From Bacteroidetes bacterium UBA4408 (GTDB lineage: Bacteria; Bacteroidota; Bacteroidia; UBA4408), in NCBI GenBank assembly GCA_002389785.1, contig DGQS01000141.1:1-12795 (forward strand): a stretch of 12,795 nucleotides of DNA. The letters are read 5' to 3'. The position numbers and the translations under genes were made by a program. Below, piece after piece: positions 1 through 8,900 of this stretch. Each line of letters opens with the position of its first letter. The stretch's first letter is position 1. Below the pieces are notes generated by a model, which searched no databases, had not been told where the DNA came from, and saw nothing but the letters and a program-made list of their open reading frames with translations.

Positions 1-338
1 AAAAGCAATGTCCCGGATTTGTTCATCGCTACCATTTTCATATCAACAGATGAAATGCTTGAGGAATCAGCTAAATCGTGTTTAAATTTTTTGAAATTAT
101 AGCCATCAAAACGCGTGAGTCCACTTTCACTCAGCAACCAAATAAATCCCATTTTATCTTTAAAAATGCTTTTTACCACATTTGATGAAAATCCGTTTTC
201 ACTGTTGTAAATGGTTAATTGATAGGAAGTATTATGGGCAAACAGCGGGGCTATACCTAATAGGATATTCACTAAAATTATTGCTCGCAGCAAATTAACT
301 TTAGCCAAACAAAAACGTAGTGTTTTAAACCTTAGCAT
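1..338 (-). CDS. Exported sensor with two-component-regulator propeller repeats, N-terminal part (truncated by window edge)
   Basis: This reading frame starts at the ATG at 338-336 and runs off the left edge after 112 codons. An in-frame TAG (341-339) lies directly before the ATG, so the start cannot be further upstream. Residues 1-34 form a signal peptide with a basic n-region, the hydrophobic stretch AIILVNILLGIAPLFA and a likely cut at A34/H35. From about residue 39 the sequence reads YQLTIYNSENGFSSN, then the propeller-type motif GFIWLLSESGLTRFDGYNF. This is the characteristic opening of Bacteroidota periplasmic sensor propellers (Reg_prop repeats), which normally end in a Y_Y_Y domain, a membrane helix and either a histidine kinase, a hybrid kinase or a LuxR-type DNA-binding domain. 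Which output domain this protein carries is outside the window. It is divergent from gene 1 and shares a 99-bp promoter region holding a palindromic operator candidate, so it may regulate its neighbours; that link is inference. Confidence 0.85.
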   Translation of the reverse strand, partial: MLRFKTLRFCLAKVNLLRAIILVNILLGIAPLFAHNTSYQLTIYNSENGFSSNVVKSIFKDKMGFIWLLSESGLTRFDGYNFKKFKHDLADSSSISSVDMKMVAMNKSGTLL

Positions 339-382
339 CTAGCGTGTGAAATTCATATTTTTCAAAATGAAATTAATTGAAG

Positions 383-429
383 CCCCTAAAATTAGGTATT
401 TTATGGCCTAAATTAAACATATATTTTTG
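383..429 (+). promoter_or_regulatory. Palindromic operator plus Bacteroidota-type promoter of gene 1 (copy 1)
   Basis: The palindrome CCCCTAAAATTAGGTA lies at 383-398, with 5-bp CCTAA/TTAGG arms around a 2-bp spacer; its right arm is imperfect. It abuts TTTTATG (399-405), which sits where a Bacteroidota -33 box is expected. A perfect TAnnTTTG -7 box, TATTTTTG, lies at 422-429 (19 bases between the two elements). The -7 box starts 31.5 bp from the palindrome centre, exactly as at copy 3. An activator bound here would touch RNA polymerase at the -33 box. Because the element is palindromic and lies in a divergent gap, it could also affect the sensor gene, although no -7 box is found at the matching distance on the minus strand. 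The start point is estimated at about 434-436, leaving a very short leader before gene 1. Confidence 0.65.
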
Positions 430-437
430 AGAAAATA

Positions 438-1469
438 ATGCGTATGAAAAATTCACTTTTGCTCTTTGTACTCCTAGTTACTTTAAAATCATTTTCACAA
501 ACTACGGATACAATTTCGGTAAGCTATAATTTTAACACTCTTAGCACCGGAAATTTAAATGGTCAAGGTGGTTGGCTTACGAATAAACTAAATACAGTTC
601 TGGATGCAATTGTTCAAAACACCACCAGTGTGGATGGTACAAACTCGATTGGTTTTACCGGTTCAGGACCAAGTGTAGGTGTAGATGCTTGCCGAAGTTT
701 AGATACAATTTTCTCGGGGGTTCGATTTTCGGACATGCAATCCACGTATGTTATTAGTTTTGATATTATGCGTAATTACTGGGGTGTGAATGTTGGAGTA
801 GGAACGGATTTCAATAACGATGGTAAGATAATACATAGTGCAGCCAATGAAAAAGCAATTGATTTTAAAGTTTCTTCGGTTACTCCAGCCCAAGAAAAGT
901 TAACATTGCCCAACGGTACTAGTACAACCTATAACAGTATTGCATCGAATGTTTGGACCAATGTTGAAATTACCTTACATGATTTGGGTACTTCAACAGG
1001 TGGAAAAATTTCAGTTAAAACGAAGGCGGCGACTGCATCTAATTGGACTAATTTAATAAGTGGCTCAACGCTTGGCATTGACACAATTTCAACATCCAAA
1101 ACAAATCCTAAACTTTGGGATATGGTTTATGTTCATTTTGAAGGAGCAGGTGGATATTTTGATAATTTTAAAGTGACGCGAATATATACTCCGCAGCCAA
1201 CGGCTATAAAGGATCAAGAACGTATCGTTGCAGTACATGCTTTTCCTAACCCCTCCGACAATCACATCCAGATTGATGTTTTGAATAATAGTAGCGAACT
1301 GGAATTTAATCTTACAGACGCTTTTGGTAAATTGCTACTAAAGCAACTAGTTCAAAAAGGGTCTAATTTTATTGATTTAACCGAAGTTAAAAGTGGATTT
1401 TATTTTTATACCATTAGGAATTCTAATTACCTCCTTAAAAGAGAGAAACTGGTTATTAAACACAATTAG
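438..1469 (+). CDS. Secreted concanavalin-like beta-sandwich protein with T9SS type A sorting domain (gene 1)
   Basis: This encodes a 343-aa exported protein. ATG codons at 438 and 444 are both possible starts; the second gives the more usual MKNSLLL opening and is favoured if the predicted promoter is right, because 438 would be almost at the RNA 5' end. The signal peptide (hydrophobic LLLFVLLVTL) ends at SFS/Q, about residue 20/21. Residues 25-250 are beta-rich and end in GGYFDNFKVTRI, the closing strand pattern of LamG/concanavalin-type sandwiches; no catalytic motif is visible, so a binding role is the most that can be inferred. Residues about 265-343 are a T9SS type A C-terminal sorting domain, with FPNPSDN, a central DAFGKLL turn, SGFYFYTI and a terminal KLVIKHN strand. 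Family knowledge predicts passage through the outer membrane and removal of this domain, with anchoring or release. The N-terminal part is not related to gene 2 or 3. Confidence 0.85.
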   Translation: MRMKNSLLLFVLLVTLKSFSQTTDTISVSYNFNTLSTGNLNGQGGWLTNKLNTVLDAIVQNTTSVDGTNSIGFTGSGPSVGVDACRSLDTIFSGVRFSDMQSTYVISFDIMRNYWGVNVGVGTDFNNDGKIIHSAANEKAIDFKVSSVTPAQEKLTLPNGTSTTYNSIASNVWTNVEITLHDLGTSTGGKISVKTKAATASNWTNLISGSTLGIDTISTSKTNPKLWDMVYVHFEGAGGYFDNFKVTRIYTPQPTAIKDQERIVAVHAFPNPSDNHIQIDVLNNSSELEFNLTDAFGKLLLKQLVQKGSNFIDLTEVKSGFYFYTIRNSNYLLKREKLVIKHN

Positions 1470-1543
1470 CTACTGCCTTTTTTTACAACTTCTAATTGCA
1501 TTTCCTTTACCACTCATCCAGCAAATTAAACCAATCGTCAAAA

Positions 1544-1591
1544 CCCCTAAAATTAGGGATTGTAGCTTTGGTGACAGGTTGCATATCTTTA
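1544..1591 (+). promoter_or_regulatory. Orphan palindromic operator and promoter-like element (copy 2)
   Basis: CCCCTAAAATTAGGGA at 1544-1559 shares its first 14 bases with copy 1 and has 6-bp arms (CCCTAA/TTAGGG). It is followed directly by TTGTAG (1560-1565) in the -33 position and by TATCTTTA (1584-1591), one mismatch from TAnnTTTG, starting 32.5 bp from the palindrome centre (one base more than in the other copies). An additional perfect TAnnTTTG match, TAGCTTTG, lies at 1563-1570 but is too close to the palindrome to fit the shared geometry. After the -7 box comes AGAAAAATAA, resembling GAGAAAATAA just before the start codon of gene 1, but here there is no ATG and no open frame. Confidence 0.5.
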
Positions 1592-1781
1592 GAAAAATAA
1601 GTCGCCAGCTATCCCTAAGAGTTTAGATTACATTGCTTGATTTTGTTTGCTTGTAGAAGGTTGGCCCATTGAATTTTTGAAGTTTTTGAACTTCACTCTT
1701 GGGATGTATAATTGAAAGTATGGTCATAAATGTAGATGTTATTCTACAAGTACATGGTAAAAATGTATAGAGTTATTTATC

Positions 1782-1828
1782 CCCCTAAGATTAGGGGTTT
1801 TAGGCAGATTAATTAATACTTAGTTTAG
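1782..1828 (+). promoter_or_regulatory. Perfect palindromic operator plus promoter of gene 2 (copy 3)
   Basis: CCCCTAAGATTAGGGG at 1782-1797 is a perfect inverted repeat with 7-bp arms and a 2-bp spacer. TTTTAGG (1798-1804) follows directly, matching TTTTATG at copy 1, and TAGTTTAG (1821-1828), one mismatch from TAnnTTTG, begins 31.5 bp from the palindrome centre. The predicted start point is near 1833, giving a leader of roughly 28 bases that is almost pure purine/A-rich up to the ATG at 1861. Length and symmetry suit a dimeric regulator such as a LuxR/NarL-type response regulator, but the regulator is not identified. Confidence 0.65.
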
Positions 1829-1860
1829 CAAAAAAAATAAAATAGAAGAAAGTGTTTTTT

Positions 1861-2892
1861 ATGCAAAAAATCTTTACACTTACAATGGTTTATATGGCTT
1901 TCGCTTTCAGCGCTTTAGCTCAATACTCCAATGTTTTATGTACCGGATTTAATAATGATATTGTTGCAAACGGAACCGGAAATAATTCTATTCCGGGTAC
2001 TAGCTATCCCTCAATAGGTATGGATGGTGCTGGGTATACATTTATTGATAATACTTATAAATATTCTGCCAGCAGTACATTTCCCATTTGCTTTTTACCG
2101 GTTAACAAGCAAATAAATAGCACAAGAACACCGGGACTTACCTATATTTTACAAAGTTATTCAGGCAATAATTCGATGACAATTGATAACGATAATACCG
2201 CTTATTTAACTTCTCCTTTTGCTAAAACAGGAACATTAACCTTAACCAATCCGGCCAGCTATACGAAACTATATGTGTTGTATGAATCAGTAATGTATCT
2301 ATCGCCCATGACAGTTGATGTTGTAGTAACATTTACTGATTTAACGACCCAAAGTTTTTCCGGCAATAGTTGTGTTAACTGGTTTACCAATACCTTGCCT
2401 ACTTATAGTGGTATTGGCAGGACTTCGCCGGCTGGAGCAGTACAATGCGGGCTTTCACCGAATTTTTATCCTAATTTATTTGAATTACAATTAACTCTAT
2501 CTGCTTCCAATATTACGAAACAGGTACAAAGTATTAGTTTTACCTTACCCACAGTTTATACTGTTGGAAGCACCGCAGATAAGGTGAATTATTTTCATGC
2601 TTTGGCCATTGGTGGATTTACAGGCCCAACGGGCATTATGAATGAAAGTACTAACCTAATATCTATTCACCCGAATCCAACTGCTGACTACCTATATATT
2701 AACGGTTTAAATCAATACCCCTTGACTGGTAATGTTTCAATTCGATCAATAGACGGACGTGTTGTCAAAGAACTATCCTTGTCGGAGGTACAAAACGAAA
2801 CAATTAACCTTGCGAATATGCAGGAAGGACTCTATTTTATTACTATTCAATCAAACAAGTATCAATCAACCTTTAAATTCCTTAAGCAATAA
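1861..2892 (+). CDS. Secreted T9SS cargo protein whose main domain is shared with the giant downstream protein (gene 2)
   Basis: This encodes a 343-aa exported protein. The ATG at 1861 is chosen over an in-frame GTG at 1852 because it gives a normal signal peptide, MQKIFTLTMVYMAFAFSALA, cut at A20/Q21. Residues 21-253 form one beta-rich module with the motifs CTGFNNDIVANG, DGAGY, CFLPV, RTPGLTYILQ, NPASYTKLY, VTFTDLTTQ and a closing VNYFHALAIGG. The same motifs in the same order make up residues 43-283 of gene 3, so the two are paralogues. I recognise the module as one that recurs in secreted Bacteroidota proteins but know no assigned function. Residues about 266-343 are a T9SS type A sorting domain (HPNPTADYLYI, SIDGRVVKE, EGLYFITI, FKFLKQ). 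It probably shares a transcript with gene 3, whose start lies 17 bases downstream. It may be a free-standing copy of the giant's head domain. Confidence 0.88.
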   Translation: MQKIFTLTMVYMAFAFSALAQYSNVLCTGFNNDIVANGTGNNSIPGTSYPSIGMDGAGYTFIDNTYKYSASSTFPICFLPVNKQINSTRTPGLTYILQSYSGNNSMTIDNDNTAYLTSPFAKTGTLTLTNPASYTKLYVLYESVMYLSPMTVDVVVTFTDLTTQSFSGNSCVNWFTNTLPTYSGIGRTSPAGAVQCGLSPNFYPNLFELQLTLSASNITKQVQSISFTLPTVYTVGSTADKVNYFHALAIGGFTGPTGIMNESTNLISIHPNPTADYLYINGLNQYPLTGNVSIRSIDGRVVKELSLSEVQNETINLANMQEGLYFITIQSNKYQSTFKFLKQ

Positions 2893-2909
2893 CCTCTAAT
2901 TAAACCAGA

Positions 2910-5900
2910 ATGAAAACAATCAAAAACTCAAACGAAGTAAAGCGTTTTATTACTTACAGATCAGCGAGGGTCAGTAGATGGCTTGTAAGCTATCTTGTTA
3001 CAATTGTAATGTTTATTACAACTGCGGCCAACGCACAATCAGACATTCCATGTACGGGTTACAACAATGATATTGTAGCGAATGGAAGTGGCGTAAATGG
3101 GTCTCCTAATACAGGAGTTTCTTTTCCGGCAAATGGATTCGATGGGGCAGGTTATTGCTTGGTTTCCCAAGGCTATACAATTGGTGCAGCCACTCCTACT
3201 TGCTTTATGCCTGTGTCAAACACAGTTACAAGTTTACGAACTCCTGCATTAACATATACCTTACAGGGTTATGGTACAAGTGTATTGAATAACAACAATG
3301 CATTAACCATTACTTCCCCTTCAGGAACTTATACTTCGCCATTTCCATCAACGGCTAGTTTAACTTTAAACACACCTGCTAGTTATGGTAAATTATATTT
3401 TCTTGTTGGATCGGTAGTTAACAACGTAAGTAATACAATGAATGTAACCGTTACTTTTACCGATGCTACAACGCAAACCTTTACGGGTGCATCTTTTGCA
3501 AACTGGTTTTCAGGATCAGCAGCTACCACAGCATTCTATCAGTTTAACCGAATCAATCCTAACAATGGCGGATTTTTAAATGTTTGTACTTCTGGTACCT
3601 ATACATCTCAGCCGAACATGTACGAATACAGTGTTAATATAAGTCCTGCAAATTACGGCAAATTGGTAAGTAGTGTAGCGTTTACTGCAACTTCCACTTC
3701 TTCAACCGGAACCACTCCTTCATCAGTTAATTACTTACACATTATGGCAATGGGCGGTATTGCACCTTGTACTTTGCCAATCGATCAACCTACAGCATTG
3801 AACCTTACATCTCCTTCGGGAACAATTGTTAGCGGAACTTTTACTGCTGCTTCGAGTGCACCAACAGGGTATTTAACTGTTGCTTATCCTGGAGGATCAA
3901 CGCCTACAGCACCCGTATCGGGAACAGATTATGTTGTTGGGAATAGCATTGGACTTGGAAAAGTTGTTGGTGTAGGAGCAGCAAGTTCTTTTGGGGCTAC
4001 TGGTTTGTTACCGGGTATAACCTATGATTTTTACATTTATTCTTACAACAGTGGTTCTTGTGCTACTGCCTATAATACAACCAGTCCTTTAACCGGAACA
4101 ATCACCACCAGCGGAGTTGGAGCAACCTTGTTAATTAATCCTTATGGTGATGGGGGATTTGAAACTGGAACCACATTAGCTTTAAATAACTGGCAAGTAA
4201 CAAATAGTACTCCCAATGCATGGACAGTTGGAACTGTACCAACAGGATTTACCAATCGATCGGCATATATTAGTAATGATGGTGGAACTACATGGGCTTA
4301 TACAAATACAGCTTCAGGAACCGCTTCTCATATTTATAAGGACATTACTTTTCCGGCAGGTCAAACTGAAATTACATTATCTTTTGATTGGAAAGCTTTA
4401 GGTGAGACAAGTTCATGGGATGCAATTATCGTTTACACCTGTCCAATGTCGATTACTCCACTGGCAGGCTCTCCTAATAATACTACTGCAAATACTGCTA
4501 CTTGGACTGGTGGTTCTCCAACTGCATTGGGTTCACAATTATGGAATCAGGGAACTAATTTGCAAAACTTTAGCATTTGTTTACCTGCTTCTTTTGCCGG
4601 AACAACACAAAGAATTGTTATTACATGGAAAAATGATAACACATCTGGTACAAATCCGCCTGCTGCAATTGATAATGTTACCTTGGTTTCAAATACACCC
4701 ACTGCACCTGCTAATCAAGCTACTGCTTTAAATTTAACTGCTATAAGCACCTCTCAAATAAACGGAAGCTTTACAGCTGCTACTAGTGCACCGGTTGGGT
4801 ATATAGTTGTTCGTTACCCTTCAGGAGCCCTTACAACCCCTCCGGCAACCGGAACGGTTTATTCAGTTGGTAATTCACTGGGACTAGGAACAGTTGTTTC
4901 TGTAGGAGCAGCAACTAGCTTCAACAATACTGGCTTATCCGGTGCAACTACTTATGATTATTATGTATATGATTATTCAAATTCAACCTGTGCGGGTATT
5001 GTATACAATACTGTTAGTCCGCTTACAGCTTCACAAACTACTAATTCATGCGGAACCATGAGCGGTACTATTCCGATTGGTGCTACAGCTCCTGCCTCAC
5101 CAAATGGGTTTACAAGTATTACTGCTGCCTTAGCATATATTAATGTAAACGGTTTGGGTGCAGCGACAACCTTAGAATTACAAACAGATTACAATCCGGC
5201 AGGGGAAACCTACCCAATAACATTTCCTTTCAATGCTTGTGTTAGTTCTTCACGGCCACTCACCATACGACCTAATGCCTCAGTTGTAAGCCCATTTGTT
5301 TTAACTTCGGCTAGTACAGCTGCAACCATTGTTTTTGATGGAGCTAGTTATGTAACAATTGACGGTCGTCCGGGAGGAACTGGAAGTAATAAATATATTC
5401 GAATTGCGAATACCAGCTCCACAGCTGCTGCAGCCGGGAATGCGGTGCACTTGAAAAATGATGCAAATAACTTGTTGCTCACCTATCTCGATTTACAGGC
5501 TTCAAATTTAAATCCTGCAACTAACTCGGCAACAGTTCCAGCGGTAGGAGCGGTACCGGGAGTGCTTGCAATTTTGTCAACTACCGGGATTGCAGGTAAT
5601 GATAACAATACCGTATCTTTTTGCGATATTCACTCAGTTACAGCATCTGGCAATATTTTAAATGTGGGAATTTTTGCAGTGAATGCAACTACTTTAGGTT
5701 CCCCAGCCAATAATGATAATAACTCTATTTTAAATAATAACATTTATGATTGCTTCAATGCCAATACTGCAACCGCAGGTATTGATATTTGTGCAGGAAA
5801 TAACAACTATACTATATCAAACAATAGTTATTATAAAAGTGCTGCAATTACCTTCACATACGCAACAGCAGCAATTACTCATCGTGGATTTTGGATTACT

Positions 5901-8900
5901 CCGGGTGGTTCGGCTGTAGCATCAAGTGGTTATACTATTTCAGGTAATTATATAGGAGGTACTGCTGCTTCTTGCGGTGGTTCAGCTTATACCATGTTGG
6001 GAGCAGTCACAACTGTTTGGCATGGAATGGATATTTCTGTTGGAACGCTGTCTGTTTCAAGTGCGACAAACAATACACTTCAAAATATAGCTTTCACCTC
6101 AACTAGTACTTCAAACCCATATTTTACAGGGATAAGTATTGCCAGTGGTAACGTTAATGTGGGTCTTGGAGCAGGAACCGGAAATACAATAGGATCGACT
6201 ACGGGTAACGGGTCAATTACATTAAATAACTCTACTACTAGTTCATCAACTAGTGTTGCCTATGGTATTCGATCAGTTGGAGGAGCTCTATTAAATATAA
6301 ATTACAATAGTGTTGGATCAATAACCATAAATAATGGTTTAATATCAAATACATTTGTTGCTATAGGTATTTTAGGAGGGGGTACTACCTCTAACACTAT
6401 TAACAACAATACCATAGGAAGTACCTCTACTGCTAATAGTATTCAGTTTACCGGGGTTGGAGCAGCTGCAACAGCAATGGGCTTAAGTGGTATTTTTGTT
6501 TCAAGTGGTCCTACTAATAGCACCATTAATAATAATACCATTGCTAATTTGAATAATACCTATACCGGAACATCTAGCACAACCGCGCTTACAGTTAGAG
6601 GTATTGATTTGGCAGTAGGAGCAAATACAATTGATAACAACATCATTCGTAACCTCACTTCTGCGTCCACAATAGCCGGATCTGGTACAACTGCCAATAT
6701 ATGTGGTATTGTGATGCGTTCAACAACGGCTCCGTCCACCGTAACGAATAATAAAATTTATTCATTAAAATTAACCACAACAAGTACTACTACCAATACG
6801 CAAATTACAGGAATTGTTTGGAACCCGGCGTCTTCAGGAACCAATCTTTTGGCTCGAAATTTCATACATAGTTTTGATGTAGCTTACACTACCACTACAG
6901 CAACAGCAGCAACCTTTACTGGTATTGACAATGGAACAGGTACATCAACTATGCAAAATAACATGATTCGCCTTGGGGTAAATGATGCAGGTGCTTCTGT
7001 GACTACCCCATTAGTAATGCGCGGATTCTCTATAGGAACAACTTCTGCAACGAATGTTTTCCACAACAGTGTTTACATTGGAGGTACTGGAGTTACTTCA
7101 ACTGTTTCTGCCAACCACTCTGCTGCTTTCAATCGCTCAGCGGCTTCCGGAACTTTAGTATTGCGTAACAATATTTTTGCTAATGCAAGAGCGAATGTGG
7201 CTACAGCTCAAACCAATAAACATTATGTTATGCGTTTAGGTACAGCAACTACAGGATGTGATTTTGATTACAACGATTATTATGCAGCAGCAGGAAATGA
7301 TAACTCATTTGCATTAAACAATGTAACCGGAGTTACAGCTTATTCAAGCGGTTGGATTGCCGGCGATTTAAATAGTTATACTGGCGATCCAATGTTCCTT
7401 GTGCCAAACGGTAATTCAACTACAGTTGACTTACACATTAACCCAACTCCTCAAACAGTAATTGAACAAGGAGGTGTCGTTGCTTTCACGATAACAGATG
7501 ATTATGATGGACAAACACGCAATACACTTTCACCAGTAGATATTGGTGCTGATGCCGGAAACTTTACTCCGTTAAATCCTTGTTCAGGACCACCCGCTTC
7601 AGCAACTTCAGCATTTACAAATGCAACGCCAATATGCGGAACAGGAACTAAAACATTAATTCTTTCCGGGTTTACAGTTCAACCTGGTTATACTTATCAA
7701 TGGCAAGAATCGGCTACTGGTACTTTGGGTTCATTCGTGAATGTTACAACAGGTACAGGTGGAACCACTAATAGTTACACAACTGCTACACTAAGTTCAT
7801 CCATGTATTATCAGTGTGAAATTGGTTGTTCATTTGGAGGTGGTACAATTTTCTCATCAACCTCACAAGCAGTTGTTAATCCTATTCCAACAGTTACAGC
7901 GACTCCTTCTACCGGAACAAGCGTATGTAGCGGTTCACGAGTTGATTTATCAGCTTCAGGAGCAAGTACCTACAGTTGGGCTTGTAACCCAGGAACTGCA
8001 GGTTATCCGGGAGTTTCGTTATTTATTACTCCAACTAACTTACAAACGGTTACTTCTATTCCAACATCTACCTTGGCTTCAAATACATCTGCTCCTCCTT
8101 CAACAATTTCGTCATTAACTTGGACATATACCGTAACAGGTACCAGTGCAGCCGGTTGTGTGGCTGCTCCAGTAAATGTGGTGCTCAACGTAATTACAAA
8201 TCCTGTTGTTCCAAACGTATTAACTTATAGTTCTTCTCCAAGTTCAATATGTGGTCCAGGAACACCTGTTACTTTTACTGTAAACAATAATGGTACAATT
8301 GGAGCAGGCCAGTGGACTTATAACTGGTACGACCAGGCTGGAACTACCTTGTTGCAATCAACTACAAATACAGCAGCTACAGATAATTATACACCGGCAA
8401 CAGCAGTTGCTAATGGGAATTATGTTTATACAGTTAAGGTAACGAATTCTGTATGTCCTAGTTCTTATGCCATCGCATCGCCCACCTATTATGTTGGATA
8501 CTCATCTTTAAACGTAGTAAACAATGCAAATTGTGGGAATAATGGGGTAATTAATGTTTATCCAGAAGGACAAAATAATTTTACTACTTGGTACAGTAAT
8601 GATTTTTCTACAGGATTATTGGGCGCTGCTTTTGATGCTAGTTTAGGAAATCTTTCTGTAGCTAGCGGGCGCTGTAATATTACGAGCCAGGTAAATGCAC
8701 AAAATGGTACATTAATTATTAGAAACTCTGCAGCAATTAATACAAATAATTTACAAGTTGATTTTAAATTGTCAACTGCGCCACGCGGATTTGCATTTAA
8801 TATATTAGGTGCTGATGGTTTAGCCTGGAGTTATGCACCTGATGTGTATACAGCAACTACTTTGACTCCGGGTACCGGAGGTTTCAACGCTGAAAGTGGT

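Larger units (their letters stand above)
1470..1860. other. 391-bp intergenic region with two operator copies and no credible gene
   Basis: No coding sequence is supported here; a short open frame overlapping the end of gene 1 lacks any protein-like features. The region contains two copies of the palindromic operator/promoter arrangement, at 1544-1591 and 1782-1828, the second being the promoter of gene 2. Between them is a perfect 7-bp inverted repeat with a 4-base loop at 1678-1695 (TGAAGTT/AACTTCA), not followed by a T-run and so not a convincing terminator. A run of seven T (1478-1484) follows gene 1 without a preceding stem. The stretch 1592-1780 could be the transcript of a small RNA, a leader of gene 2, or the remains of a lost gene that once stood behind the middle promoter. 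Confidence 0.6.

Noticed and set aside
1478..1484. T-run after gene 1 as an intrinsic terminator
   Set aside because: No stem-loop precedes it.
1393..1626. Short plus-strand open frame overlapping the end of gene 1
   Set aside because: It overlaps the T9SS sorting domain of gene 1 in another frame, includes the operator at 1544 and has no protein-like signature.
1678..1695. Perfect 7-bp hairpin as an intrinsic terminator
   Set aside because: Stem is AT-rich and no T-run follows; kept only as a possible element of an RNA.
1852..1860. GTG at 1852 as the start of gene 2
   Set aside because: It only adds MFF before a standard signal peptide; the ATG at 1861 gives a typical start and a longer A-rich leader.
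4216..4731. Plus-strand frame-1 open frames inside gene 3 (also at 7816-8118 and 12346-12588)
   Set aside because: They lie wholly inside the giant reading frame, with repetitive Leu/Gln composition that is a frame-shifted reading of Thr/Ala/Ser-rich codons.
5049..7560. Beta-helix as a pectate lyase or other polysaccharide-cleaving enzyme
   Set aside because: No conserved catalytic acidic or basic cluster was recognised; the region looks structural or binding.
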